NCBI RefSeq assembly: GCF_013409255.1
Contig: NZ_JACCAS010000001.1
Location: 1,116,001 to 1,180,000 of the forward strand
DNA: 64,000 nt
Origin: Paraburkholderia bryophila
GTDB taxonomy: Bacteria; Pseudomonadota; Gammaproteobacteria; Burkholderiales; Burkholderiaceae
Reading direction: 5' to 3'
Each line of letters opens with the position of its first letter. Positions within the stretch are counted from its first letter, which is position 1. This document shows positions 37,501 to 46,205 of the stretch, piece by piece. The notes beneath the pieces were generated by a model. That model searched no databases, was not told where the DNA came from, and saw nothing but the letters and a program-made list of their open reading frames with translations. The position numbers were made by a program, and so were the translations under genes.

Positions 37501-40500
37501 GACGCGCTCCGCAGATGCTGGACCAGCGGTTTAAAGACGATCGACGCAAGGCTGCCGAACGGTTCGTCGAGTGTGAGCGGCGTGCCGCGCAGCGCGATGC
37601 GCAACGCGGCGTCGTCGGATTCGCCGCGCACGCGGTCGTTGATCCAGACACCCTGGGCGGCGGAGTCGCTTTCGCTGACCTTGGTCCACGCGCTCTTCGG
37701 GAAGAAGCGCAGCGGCAGTCTGCGCCCTGCCCTGAATAACGCGGCGAGCGGCGCCAGTTGATCGAGCGGCGCGGCAACCGGCGAGAGTTCGAAGCTCTCG
37801 CCGCTGCCATGCCAGACGGTGCGGCGCGGGCCATCCGGCCGCGCAGCGCAATAAACCAGGTGCGCGAGCCACGCGGACAGATAGTCGCGGGCAGTCGGCT
37901 TGGCGTAGCGGAAAATCACCTGTCCTGTTTCAGTCAGCAAATTCAAGGTGCCATGCAGTTGCAGCGGCGTTTGGGCCGCTTCGCGCAACGCCGCGTCGTG
38001 AGGGCCGAATAGCGCGCCGGCCATGTCCGCGCTCTCGGGCCAGCGTGACGGGATATCGAGCACGAACGGCAAACGCTCGACGCCTGAGGCGACCTCGCGG
38101 CGCACGCTGTCCGCAAGCTGGCGCAGCGCGCCGAGTTCACGCGCGCGCCAGACCGCGCCGGTCGCGCCGCCCGGCAATTCGGGACTCGCGGCGGCCACGC
38201 GGCGCACGCGTTCGAACATCACGTCGTCTTCAATGTCGACGTCGAGCAGCACCGGCAGCAGACGCTCCGCCAACGCGTCGCGCCCCGCGTAGTCCAGGTC
38301 GAACGGCTCGGTGTCGAGCAACTCGCCTTGCGCGTCCGACAACACGATGCCCAGACGGTCACGCAACAGCGCCCGCGCCGGATGACGCCAGAAGCGCACG
38401 AATTCGTCGAAAGCCACCGGCTCCGAAGCGTCTTCCGGCGTCAACGGTTGATCGAAGAACGGGCCCGCCACCGCATGCTGCGGCGCGGCCAGCAGGGTGG
38501 CCAGTTCCGCGCGATCGGCGTCGTAACTGAACAGCTCGTTGTGCGGCACGAAATAGTCCGACGCGAACGCCTGCAACGGGTGGTCGACGATAAACGCATG
38601 ACGCGCTGTCTCGACTTCCGCCGGACTCGCGTCCTCGCCCGCCGACACCTGCGCGAGATGGTCGAGCAATTCGTCGACCAGCGCGGCCGGCGGCAACGGC
38701 GCGTTGTCGCGAATGCTGCGGCCGGTATACGCGATGAACAACTGGTCGCGCGCGGCCAGCAGCAGATCGAGGAACAGATTGCGTTCGTCGTCGCGGCGCT
38801 GGCGGTCGCCCGCCTTGCCGAACGCGGCCATCAGGTCGAATTCGTCGGCACGCGCGAGACTGGGCAGCACGCCGTCGTCCATGCCGAGCAGGCAGACGAT
38901 CCGGTACGGCAAACCGCGCAAGCTGGTCAGCGACGAAAACGTCACGCTGCCCCAGGGCACGCCACCGCGCGCCGGGTCGTCGAGCGCTTCGGTGAGCGCG
39001 CCGCGCACCACCGCGGCGGGTAGCGGCACGTGTTGCGCGCCGGCTTGCATCGCGTCGCCCATCTTGTCGATCGCGTCGCGCACGGCCGCCAGCGAATCGG
39101 CGAACTCGACGCCGCCGTCGAAACTCTGCGCGAGCGTTTCGAGCAGCAACTGCGTCCATTCGACAGGCGTTCGTTCGATCGCGCATTGCGCCGCGAACGA
39201 CTCGACGTCGTCGACGAAACGCGACAGGCGGCCTAGCAGTTCGGCACTCGAACCGCCCGCGCCTTCCACCGGCAGCCACGCGTCCACAGGTTCGCCGCCT
39301 TCGGGCATGGCGTAGCCGAGGTAGAGACGCGTGAGCGCGTCGGCGAACGTATGTCGGGCGATCGGCACGTGCTCGCCGGTCGGCGGGACCGGCGTGAGCC
39401 CACGACGCGCACCGGCCGCCGCCAGCCATTCCTGCGCGGCTTCGAGCGATGTGGCGTCGATCTCGTAGCGCGCGGCGATGGCGTCGACGCGCAGCCATTC
39501 GATCAGATCCGGCGCGCCGACGCTGCGCTCGGGCAAGGCCAGCCAGTCGAGCAGCAAACGCGCGACCGGATTGGCCTGCGACGGCGGCAAACCGGTGATC
39601 CGATACGGAATGCGGCGCGCGTCGCCGGCGGGCGTGGTGCCGAACACCGCGTCGATCAACGGGCCGGCCGCCGCGAGGTCGGAGACGGCGACCAGCACAT
39701 CGGACGGCTGCAGATCGTCGAACTCGTCGAACCAGCCGAGCAGACGGTCGTGCAGCACTTCCAGTTGGCGCGACAAGCTATGACAGACATGGACCTCGAT
39801 GCCGCGCTCGATCGGCAGCTCGTCGGCATCCGTTTCCGGGCGCAGATCGAGAATGCCGTTTTGCACAGCGGCGAGCCAGCTCGGTTCGGGGTTCTCGGTG
39901 AAGTCGCCGGTCTCGCCCGATGCAGCGCTTTCGGTCAGTTCGTGCAGCATGTGCAACTGCGCCTGAGTCTGACGCCCCCATTCAGCGAGCAGCGGATGGC
40001 CGACTTGCTGATAGTCGAGTTGCCCGGCCGCGTCGAGCGCTTCGACACGGCCCGCGCTGACCACGTCGAACCAGAACTCGCGGCACGGGTTCATCACGTA
40101 CAAACGCACGTCGACCCAACGCGACAGCGCCCGCAACAACGCGACGTGCAGCGGCGGCATGGTCGGCAGCGCGAACACGCTCACCGCTTCCGGCCAGCGC
40201 GCGTTTGAAATGGCTTCGAGGTCGAGCGTGCCGATGTCTTCCAGAAAACGATACGCGGGCGGTAAGGCGGCGGCGGGCGTCTGCGCGTCGCCGGCCAATT
40301 CCGCGAGCACCGCGCGCCACAACGCGGCCTGCCAGCGCTCGTCCTCGCGCGCCGCATCGCTTGCGCCGACGAGGCGCGGGCCGGTGTCGTCCAACGCGCC
40401 GCTGGCGAAGATCGAACCGCCCTTCTGCCACTGCAGCAACCATTCGGGGCGATAGGTCAGATAGTGCTCGAGTACCGTGGCGACGCGGCGCGCCAGTTCG

Positions 40501-40874
40501 TAGCGCATCGACGCATCCGCCGCGTCGAGATAGGTGCGCAGTCGCGGCGACGCGTTCCATGGCAACGCTTCGTCCGCGTCACCCAGCAACCGGTAGCAGC
40601 GCCACACGAGGCGGTCCGGCGCGAACGGCGATTGCTTCGGCACTTCGATCACGCCGCCGATCTGCGCCCACAGCCACTGCGCGAGGTAACCAAAATTGAC
40701 ATTCGCGCAGATGCCCTGCCGCGCGGCGATGTCGAGTTCGAGCCGGCGCCTGACCGCCGCGCTGGGGACGATCACCGGCTGCGCGGTCCAGGGGTCGGAC
40801 GGCGCTTGTGCCAGGTCGTCGAGCAGCGCGCCGACAAGGGTTTCATAGCGGTTCGAATAGAAGAGCTGGAGCAT
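37497..40874 (-). CDS. recC: Exodeoxyribonuclease V subunit RecC
   Basis: Chi-recognition subunit of RecBCD. It has 1125 aa. It begins MLQLFYSNRYETLVGALLDD, typical of RecC. It contains the degenerate helicase region with SVFALPTMPPLHVALLRAL and WVDVRLYVMNPCREFW, then RGLPYRIVCLLGMDDGVLPS and the inactive nuclease-like C-terminal part. The open frame extends 42 codons upstream, but the family N-terminus and spacing favour the ATG at 40874. First gene of the recCBD operon; its stop overlaps the recB start. Confidence 0.95.
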   Translation of the reverse strand: MLQLFYSNRYETLVGALLDDLAQAPSDPWTAQPVIVPSAAVRRRLELDIAARQGICANVNFGYLAQWLWAQIGGVIEVPKQSPFAPDRLVWRCYRLLGDADEALPWNASPRLRTYLDAADASMRYELARRVATVLEHYLTYRPEWLLQWQKGGSIFASGALDDTGPRLVGASDAAREDERWQAALWRAVLAELAGDAQTPAAALPPAYRFLEDIGTLDLEAISNARWPEAVSVFALPTMPPLHVALLRALSRWVDVRLYVMNPCREFWFDVVSAGRVEALDAAGQLDYQQVGHPLLAEWGRQTQAQLHMLHELTESAASGETGDFTENPEPSWLAAVQNGILDLRPETDADELPIERGIEVHVCHSLSRQLEVLHDRLLGWFDEFDDLQPSDVLVAVSDLAAAGPLIDAVFGTTPAGDARRIPYRITGLPPSQANPVARLLLDWLALPERSVGAPDLIEWLRVDAIAARYEIDATSLEAAQEWLAAAGARRGLTPVPPTGEHVPIARHTFADALTRLYLGYAMPEGGEPVDAWLPVEGAGGSSAELLGRLSRFVDDVESFAAQCAIERTPVEWTQLLLETLAQSFDGGVEFADSLAAVRDAIDKMGDAMQAGAQHVPLPAAVVRGALTEALDDPARGGVPWGSVTFSSLTSLRGLPYRIVCLLGMDDGVLPSLARADEFDLMAAFGKAGDRQRRDDERNLFLDLLLAARDQLFIAYTGRSIRDNAPLPPAALVDELLDHLAQVSAGEDASPAEVETARHAFIVDHPLQAFASDYFVPHNELFSYDADRAELATLLAAPQHAVAGPFFDQPLTPEDASEPVAFDEFVRFWRHPARALLRDRLGIVLSDAQGELLDTEPFDLDYAGRDALAERLLPVLLDVDIEDDVMFERVRRVAAASPELPGGATGAVWRARELGALRQLADSVRREVASGVERLPFVLDIPSRWPESADMAGALFGPHDAALREAAQTPLQLHGTLNLLTETGQVIFRYAKPTARDYLSAWLAHLVYCAARPDGPRRTVWHGSGESFELSPVAAPLDQLAPLAALFRAGRRLPLRFFPKSAWTKVSESDSAAQGVWINDRVRGESDDAALRIALRGTPLTLDEPFGSLASIVFKPLVQHLRSAS

Positions 40875-41075
40875 GGATCCTGGGGAAAACGTGCGGCACG
40901 AGCTATGCGCGAAAAGCGCACCGGCCATTGAAGCGACAGCATAACAAACGCGCTCCCAGGGCAGAACCTGGCCGAACGGACGAGGTCGAAACCCGGCCAA
41001 AATCAGTTAGACTCGACGGCAGTTTGAGTCTGTCCCTCAACCGCGTTTTTCCAGTGAGTGGAACCCAGGCAGTCG

Positions 41076-43409
41076 ATGCGCTATTCGGTTGAAATAAAAA
41101 AATTCCTCTACAGCCAGTACTTTTATGGCGGCTTGCGCATCGCGGTCGGCGTGTCGTTACCGGCGGTACTGTGTCTGATCGTGTTCCACGATCGCGACCT
41201 CGGCTTCACGATCGCGACCGGCGCGCTCGGCGCGTGCGTGGTCGACATGCCGGGTCCGCTGAAGTACAAGCACAACGAAATGCTGGCGTGCACGGTGATC
41301 GGCTTTCTGTCGGCGCTCGCCACCGGGCTGGCCACGGTGAATCCTGTGGCGCTCTGGTGTACGGTCGTGCCGCTCACGTTCGTGCTGTCGCTGATCGTGG
41401 TGTACGGCAACCGCTGGCCGCAGATCAGCTTCGCCACGCTGTTCATGATGATCATGACGCTGGAGGAGCACTTCACGCCGATGCAGGCGCTCGTCAACGC
41501 GTCGTGGATTCTGGTGGGCGGGCTCTGGTACACCTACTGGTCGACCTTCGTGAGCCGCTGGATGATGCATCGCATCGAACAGCAGGCGCTGGCCGAGAGC
41601 GTGTTTGCGTGCGCCGACTATCTGCTCGCGCGCGCCGCGTTCTACGACCTCGACAACGATCTCGACGAGTGTTATCGCAATCTGGTCGACAAGCAGATCG
41701 CCGCGGTGGACCGTCAGGAGGCCGCGCGCGACATCGTGCTGCGCAACCTGCCCAAGTTGAAGAGCGGCAAGCTCGAACCGCGTCGCGCGATGCTGTTCAA
41801 TCTGTTCATCAATACCGTCGACCTGCACGAGCTGTTTGTCGGCGCGCATACCGATTACTCGCTGGTGCGCAATACCTTCGGCGGTTCCGATCTGCTGGTG
41901 TTTTACCGCGACCTGATTCGCAAGGCGGCCGCCGATCTCGAGGAGATCGGGCTCGCGGTGCTGCAAAACCATCCGCCGCGCCAGCGCTCGAACGTCAAGG
42001 CGGAATTGCGCGCGATCGAGTTCGAGATCGAGTTGATGCGCAAGCATGATTTGCCGCGCAAGAATCCCGAGGCGTATTCCGCGGTGTCGGCAAATTTCCG
42101 GCGCATCTGGAGCGCTACGCGGCTGATCGACAAGATGCGCAAGAGCCTGTCGAGCGATCCCAGCACCGGCGAAACCGAATTGCGCCTCGACCAGGCGCTC
42201 AATCGCTTCGTATCGAGCCGGCGTGTGCCGTTCGGGCAGATCTTCTCGAACCTGACCATGGCCTCGCCGAGTTTCCGGCACGCGTTGCGCGTGACGATCG
42301 CCGTCGCCGTGGGGTTCTGGCTCGGCCGTTTGCTGCCGCTCACCAACGCGTACTGGATCGTGATGACTACCGTCATCATTCTGAAGCCCGGTTATTCGCT
42401 GACCAAGCAGCGTAATGGACAGCGGATCGTCGGCACGTTGATCGGCTGCGCGGTGAGTATCGCGCTGATGATCTTCGTGAAAGATCCGCACATTCTGCTG
42501 GTGGTGATGTTCGCGTCGATGGTGATGAGCTACAGCCTGCTGCTGTTCAATTACACGGCTAGCGTGGTGTTCACGTCGTCGTATGTGCTGCTGATGTTCC
42601 ATCTGCTTGCGCCGGGCAGCATGCGTATTATCGGCGAACGCGCGATCGACACGGTGGTCGGCTGCGCGATCGCGATTGCGGCGAGCCATCTGTTCCCGTA
42701 CTGGGAATACCGTTTGATGGGCAAGCTCGTCAATACGATGATCGGCGCGACGCGGCAGTATCTGGAAGCGAGCTGGTGGTGGAGCGGTAAGCCGGCGGCG
42801 GCCGTGGTAGCGACCGTGACCGAAGCCGGCGCGCGTGCGCCGGCGGCGGCGATGGCGGATCCGGCGATCGAGTCGGGTCAGCCGGTGGTAGCGGCCAAGG
42901 CGGCGGCGACCGCGCTCGACCGCGACTATCGCTATCGGCTGGCGCGCAAGAACGTCCACGTGGCGTTTGCCAATCTCGGGCAGGCATTCCAACGCATGAT
43001 GCTTGAGCCGAAGTCCGCGCAGAAGTTCGTGCCGGAATTGAATGGCCTGCTGGTACGCAGCCATGTGCTCGCGTCGCAGATTACGGCGGCGGCGCCGTTG
43101 CTGCGCACGTCCGCGCAGCAGCATGTGGAAGGTGTTTCGCTCCAGCCATTGCAGCGCGCGCTGAGCGTGGTCCGCGACAATTTGACCGAGGCTGAAGCCG
43201 GAACAGCGCCGCCCGCCGATCAGAGCGAGCAGATCAAACTGCTGAACCGCGAACTGGATGCAATGGTGGTCGATACCGAGAAGTCGACGGATGTTTCAGC
43301 CGACGCGGTGCATGACATGAAGCTGCTTGCGCATCAGTGCAAGCAGATGCTGGCGGCAGCGGCGCTGATTCGCAAGGATGCGAGCGTGATCCGGCTGCCG
43401 GAAGAGTGA
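41076..43409 (+). CDS. FUSC-family inner-membrane transporter (YccS/AaeB-like)
   Basis: 777 aa with two blocks of membrane helices separated by a large cytoplasmic domain: N-terminal helices (about 10-165, with IVFHDRDLGFTIATGALGACVVDMPGP), a helical cytoplasmic region (about 170-390), a second helix block (about 410-550, FGQIFSNLTMASPSFRHALRVTIAVAVGFWLG then PLTNAYWIVMTTVIILKPGYSLTKQRNGQRIVGTL) and a helical C-terminus. The TKQR..QRI..T signature is typical of FUSC proteins, which export aromatic acids or similar compounds. An ATG six codons after the in-frame GTG fits the family start (MRYSVEIKKF). It is divergent from recC. Confidence 0.86.
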   Translation: MRYSVEIKKFLYSQYFYGGLRIAVGVSLPAVLCLIVFHDRDLGFTIATGALGACVVDMPGPLKYKHNEMLACTVIGFLSALATGLATVNPVALWCTVVPLTFVLSLIVVYGNRWPQISFATLFMMIMTLEEHFTPMQALVNASWILVGGLWYTYWSTFVSRWMMHRIEQQALAESVFACADYLLARAAFYDLDNDLDECYRNLVDKQIAAVDRQEAARDIVLRNLPKLKSGKLEPRRAMLFNLFINTVDLHELFVGAHTDYSLVRNTFGGSDLLVFYRDLIRKAAADLEEIGLAVLQNHPPRQRSNVKAELRAIEFEIELMRKHDLPRKNPEAYSAVSANFRRIWSATRLIDKMRKSLSSDPSTGETELRLDQALNRFVSSRRVPFGQIFSNLTMASPSFRHALRVTIAVAVGFWLGRLLPLTNAYWIVMTTVIILKPGYSLTKQRNGQRIVGTLIGCAVSIALMIFVKDPHILLVVMFASMVMSYSLLLFNYTASVVFTSSYVLLMFHLLAPGSMRIIGERAIDTVVGCAIAIAASHLFPYWEYRLMGKLVNTMIGATRQYLEASWWWSGKPAAAVVATVTEAGARAPAAAMADPAIESGQPVVAAKAAATALDRDYRYRLARKNVHVAFANLGQAFQRMMLEPKSAQKFVPELNGLLVRSHVLASQITAAAPLLRTSAQQHVEGVSLQPLQRALSVVRDNLTEAEAGTAPPADQSEQIKLLNRELDAMVVDTEKSTDVSADAVHDMKLLAHQCKQMLAAAALIRKDASVIRLPEE

Positions 43410-43458
43410 GCGCGGGGTTTGCCTCGCTGAGCGACGGATTGCCGCGGTGAGCGCAGGC

Positions 43459-43668
43459 TTACTGCGCGGCGCCGCTGGCTGGCTTCGCGACTGTCGCTGC
43501 TGCTGCCGCGTCCGATGAAATCGTCGATGCGGGCGCATTCTCGCTGTCGAACTCGCGCTTCTCGGTGATCGCGTTGTAGAACAGCGTGGCGATCACCAGC
43601 AACACCGCGACCACGATGAAGATCGCAATGCCGATGGTCGGGTTCTTCTTGCGCGGGGGTTTGTTCAT
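43459..43668 (-). CDS. Small single-pass membrane protein
   Basis: 69 aa: basic N-terminus (MNKPPRKKNPT), one strong membrane helix (about 12-31, IGIAIFIVVAVLLVIATLF) and an Ala/Ser-rich, slightly acidic tail. The positive-inside rule places the tail in the periplasm. It converges with the FUSC gene. It resembles small orphan membrane proteins of Burkholderia; I cannot assign a role. Confidence 0.6.
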   Translation of the reverse strand: MNKPPRKKNPTIGIAIFIVVAVLLVIATLFYNAITEKREFDSENAPASTISSDAAAAATVAKPASGAAQ

Positions 43669-43800
43669 GAGGCGGACTCGGTTCGCGAACAGTCGCGGTT
43701 GGTGTCGGGGAAGGCGGCATTCTACGCCGAGTGAGCTTGCGTGGGGCTTGCAGTGGGTGGGCTTGGAGGGCGTGAGCCGAGCGATTGGACGACGGCTGCC

Positions 43801-44082
43801 TCACGTGTTCGCCCGCATGTCCTTGTATCGACCAATCAGGCGACGTGCAAACCACACCAGAATCAGCGACAGCGCGAAGCTGACAAGCAGAATGACGTCA
43901 ATGACGATGTTCTCGTCATCCTCAATGCCGACCGCTCCACACAGGCGCAGTAACGGGGCAAACGCGTCCCACCCCGCGCCGCTCGCAAGCCACTGGCTGA
44001 ACCAGGGGCTTCGACCAATGGCGATGGATATCGGCAGTGTCAATATCAAAGCCAGCGCGACGGAAACGAATGTTCTTTTCAT
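43801..44082 (-). CDS. Two-helix membrane protein, candidate immunity to the adjacent DUF2778 effector
   Basis: 93 aa. One N-terminal membrane helix (about 5-22), a loop of about 40 residues predicted in the periplasm (SPWFSQWLASGAGWDAF, then CGAVGIEDDEN) and a second helix (about 63-84) ending in basic RRLIGRYKD. Its ATG overlaps the stop of the Tlde1-like gene by 4 bp, so the two are translationally coupled. L,D-transpeptidase effectors act in the periplasm, so a membrane-anchored periplasmic loop is a reasonable immunity topology. The immunity role is inferred from position and topology only. Confidence 0.6.
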   Translation of the reverse strand: MKRTFVSVALALILTLPISIAIGRSPWFSQWLASGAGWDAFAPLLRLCGAVGIEDDENIVIDVILLVSFALSLILVWFARRLIGRYKDMRANT

Positions 44083-44561
44083 CTAACGATGACCTTGCCG
44101 TAGTAGTTCGTTTGCGTGCCGGGAATCTTGCCGGTCTTTTGCTGTTTGAGCCATACGCGAAGCCGATTAAAAATTTCGGGATTCGGCAGCGTTATACAAC
44201 CATCGCTCTTCCCCCAGTACCCCACCGGATGAAGACGAAAATTTCCGCGACGCACGCCATTGATAACAGTGTAGTCGTCAATCGGGCCATCGCTACGGTA
44301 AAGAGCGAACCATTCATTTCGATGCGTCCCAGCGATGACGTCGCGCAGCCCTTCCTCCAGACTGCCAAGACGTCCACCGCTTGGGCGATCAACGATATAG
44401 TAAGTTCCCATAGGAAGCGGACCTTTTTCGGCCACAGCAGTCGCGTTGGGATCGTTGATATACCTATCAGTACCGGAGAAGGCTGGCACTCCGCCGAAAC
44501 CTGGGCAAAACAAACTCGACATGTGCTGCGAGTTAAGCGTGAAGAAGCAAACGGCGGGCAT
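44079..44561 (-). CDS. DUF2778 / Tlde1-like L,D-transpeptidase, putative type VI secretion effector
   Basis: 160 aa, no signal peptide. Motifs match the DUF2778 group: LFCPGFGGVPAFSGTDRYIND, GPLPMGTYYIVDRPSGGRLG, then RLHPVGYWGKSDGCITLPN with His 111 and Cys 122 as the expected catalytic pair. Members of this family (Tlde1) are delivered by type VI secretion and damage peptidoglycan precursors by L,D-transpeptidase exchange or L,D-carboxypeptidase action. A small membrane protein gene overlaps its stop, fitting an effector-immunity pair. No vgrG, PAAR or other secretion gene is in the window, so it is an orphan pair here. The start has only a weak ribosome-binding site. Confidence 0.82.
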   Translation of the reverse strand: MPAVCFFTLNSQHMSSLFCPGFGGVPAFSGTDRYINDPNATAVAEKGPLPMGTYYIVDRPSGGRLGSLEEGLRDVIAGTHRNEWFALYRSDGPIDDYTVINGVRRGNFRLHPVGYWGKSDGCITLPNPEIFNRLRVWLKQQKTGKIPGTQTNYYGKVIVR

Positions 44562-44726
44562 TTTGTTTTTCCGATCGATAAGCTGTTGACGTTTTTTACG
44601 CGCGACTACTGGCAGGGCAAAACGCTATCACGGAGAACACATGCCACCTGTAAATTCAGGTCAACGGAACCCACGTTTGGGAAGCACACTGGCCTGCTAT
44701 GCTTCCCCGAAGCTGAGGGAGAAACA

Positions 44727-45163
44727 ATGACCAGGCTATTTTCCGTTTTACTGCCCATTTTTTGGGCGGGTGCGCAATCGAGGGCATAGGCTGGCAGGGA
44801 CATGTCGACGCCTATGACAACGCGGCCGCGGCTGGCAGCGAATACGCCGCGCTGAATCGTGGAAACCGTGATTCAGTGTGGTACTCGGGATGGTGTGCAG
44901 CGATCGAACCACACTTTGCGCGAATGAGCGACGTGCATGAGCGTGTTGACCACTATTGTCAGGCTATGCAGCGCCAACCCGATAACGCCGCCTCAATTCA
45001 GACTGATCTGGTATCGACACTGATTGCGGGTGGAACTTCGGCGCATGACTCTCGCAATTCCGCCTACGCGGCTTTCGGCGCATCAATGCAGGCTCAACAG
45101 ATGAAGCAGGTCCACTGCACGTCGACCCAATACGGCACAACCACTAATACTGATTGCCGGTGA
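44727..45163 (+). pseudogene. Lipoprotein gene broken by a one-base deletion in a T tract
   Basis: The ATG at 44727, after a good GGGAGAAAC ribosome-binding site, starts a hydrophobic signal (MTRLFSVLLPIF) but runs into a stop at 44787-44789. One extra T in the T6 tract at 44758-44763 would join it to the second frame and create a perfect lipobox (LGGC), followed by a 130-residue secreted domain with six cysteines after the lipidated one counted out: GWQGHVDAYDN, then SVWYSGWCAAIEPHFARM, DHYCQAM and two near the end. So this is a frameshifted lipoprotein, a phase-variable allele or a sequencing error. It diverges from the Tlde1-like gene and may belong to the same module. Family unknown. The exact cysteine tally should be read as several rather than a fixed number. 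Confidence 0.65.
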
Positions 45164-45271
45164 TCGGTTAGACCATACGTTCCGGGGACGGTCGCCGCAT
45201 TGAAATTCCGTAGTCGGCCCATCTCTGCCATTGGCCTATTTGAAAAGCAGACGCCCTCGGCAACTCCCACC

Positions 45272-45883
45272 TTAAGTCCGCAACAAGTGCGCGTCAACAA
45301 TCGGCGCAAGTTGTTGTGCATGAACATTCGCCAGATCATGATTGCCACCAGAGACCACATGCAACCGCGCATCCGGCAACAATTCAAAAAGTCGCTGGCC
45401 GACTGCGACCGGACTGAACGGATCCGCATCTCCCCAGAGCAAAAGAACCGGTTGAGACATGCCTCGCAGTTCAGGCGTTAAATCCGACTTGAAAGACACA
45501 AACCAATCCGGCAGCGATGAGTTGGCCCCAACGAATCCGTGGCGCCAATCCTGTGCGCCTAATCCATTCATGTCGATCCCGCCGGATGTGACTGTCAGAA
45601 CCAGATGAGTGACCCTCTCCGGCTTTTCCAATGCTGCCAGAACAGCGATGACCCCGCCCATCGATTGAGCGATTAAAGCAGTCGGCTGGTCAATGTGGGA
45701 CACCACCGTTCGGACGAGGTCGTCAAAATTATTGACGTCTGGAACGGAAGGCTCCTGGCCAAATCCCGGATAGCCCAGGATGACCTTGGAGCCGCTAATA
45801 GTTAGCTGATTCGCCAACGGCCGCCAGAACTCGGTATTGCCCGAAGCGCCTGGCAGGAAGAGCAGTTTCGATGGTGTTGGCAC
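45272..45883 (-). CDS. Alpha/beta hydrolase
   Basis: 203 aa, a compact alpha/beta hydrolase. Nucleophile Ser 74 lies in IAQSMGGVIA (a variant of GxSxG with Q replacing the first Gly). The acid is in WGDADPFSPV (Asp 152 or 154) and the His in SGGNHDLAN (His 182). The oxyanion region is LPGASGNTEFW. I chose GTG at 45883, with GGAGAAACAACGC upstream, because the protein family begins at this point; the open frame continues 80 codons further but is not hydrolase-like. The substrate is unknown. It lies in an accessory-looking segment with lower GC than the neighbours. Confidence 0.8.
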   Translation of the reverse strand: MPTPSKLLFLPGASGNTEFWRPLANQLTISGSKVILGYPGFGQEPSVPDVNNFDDLVRTVVSHIDQPTALIAQSMGGVIAVLAALEKPERVTHLVLTVTSGGIDMNGLGAQDWRHGFVGANSSLPDWFVSFKSDLTPELRGMSQPVLLLWGDADPFSPVAVGQRLFELLPDARLHVVSGGNHDLANVHAQQLAPIVDAHLLRT

Positions 45884-46205
45884 GCGTTGTTTCTCCAATG
45901 TCCGGATTGGTGTGTAGCGCCGAGAATACGCCGATGGTCGCAAAAAACTTTCGGCAACAGTCCAACGGCCACAAATGGCGAGCCGGACCCCGTCCGCCGA
46001 ATGTGCCCGAGCAAACCGTGGCCGACCACGAACAGCCAGCGGCTCTCCCGAAGCGGACCCACAGCGTGCCCTTTTGTGCAAAGGTGATTTCGATATCCGG
46101 CACTTCTGAGGCCGGCGCTCCACACCTATAGTCAGCTCAGCTTTCGGACGCCAGCCCCAACTTCAGAGGCCCGCACGAAGCATCCCCATTCAACAGGAGC
46201 TGACT
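45884..46205. other. Intergenic region with a degenerate-looking minus-strand frame
   Basis: On the minus strand a frame opening at GTG 46103 starts protein-like (PDIEITFAQKGTLWVRFG) and then loses quality. A second frame then continues in a protein-like way (RWLFVVGHGLLGHIRR). This could be a decayed small gene with a frameshift, but I cannot identify it. On the plus strand a TATAGT near 46125 may be the -10 of the bicupin gene. Confidence 0.3.

Noticed and set aside
34888..37761. 957-codon plus-strand frame over recB
   Set aside because: Antisense shadow with low-complexity basic translation.
41157..43124. 655-codon minus-strand frame over the FUSC gene
   Set aside because: Antisense shadow; the sense protein has clear membrane topology and FUSC motifs.
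45795..46103. 102-codon minus-strand frame overlapping the hydrolase start
   Set aside because: Only its first 18 residues look protein-like; I treat it as a possible remnant rather than a gene.
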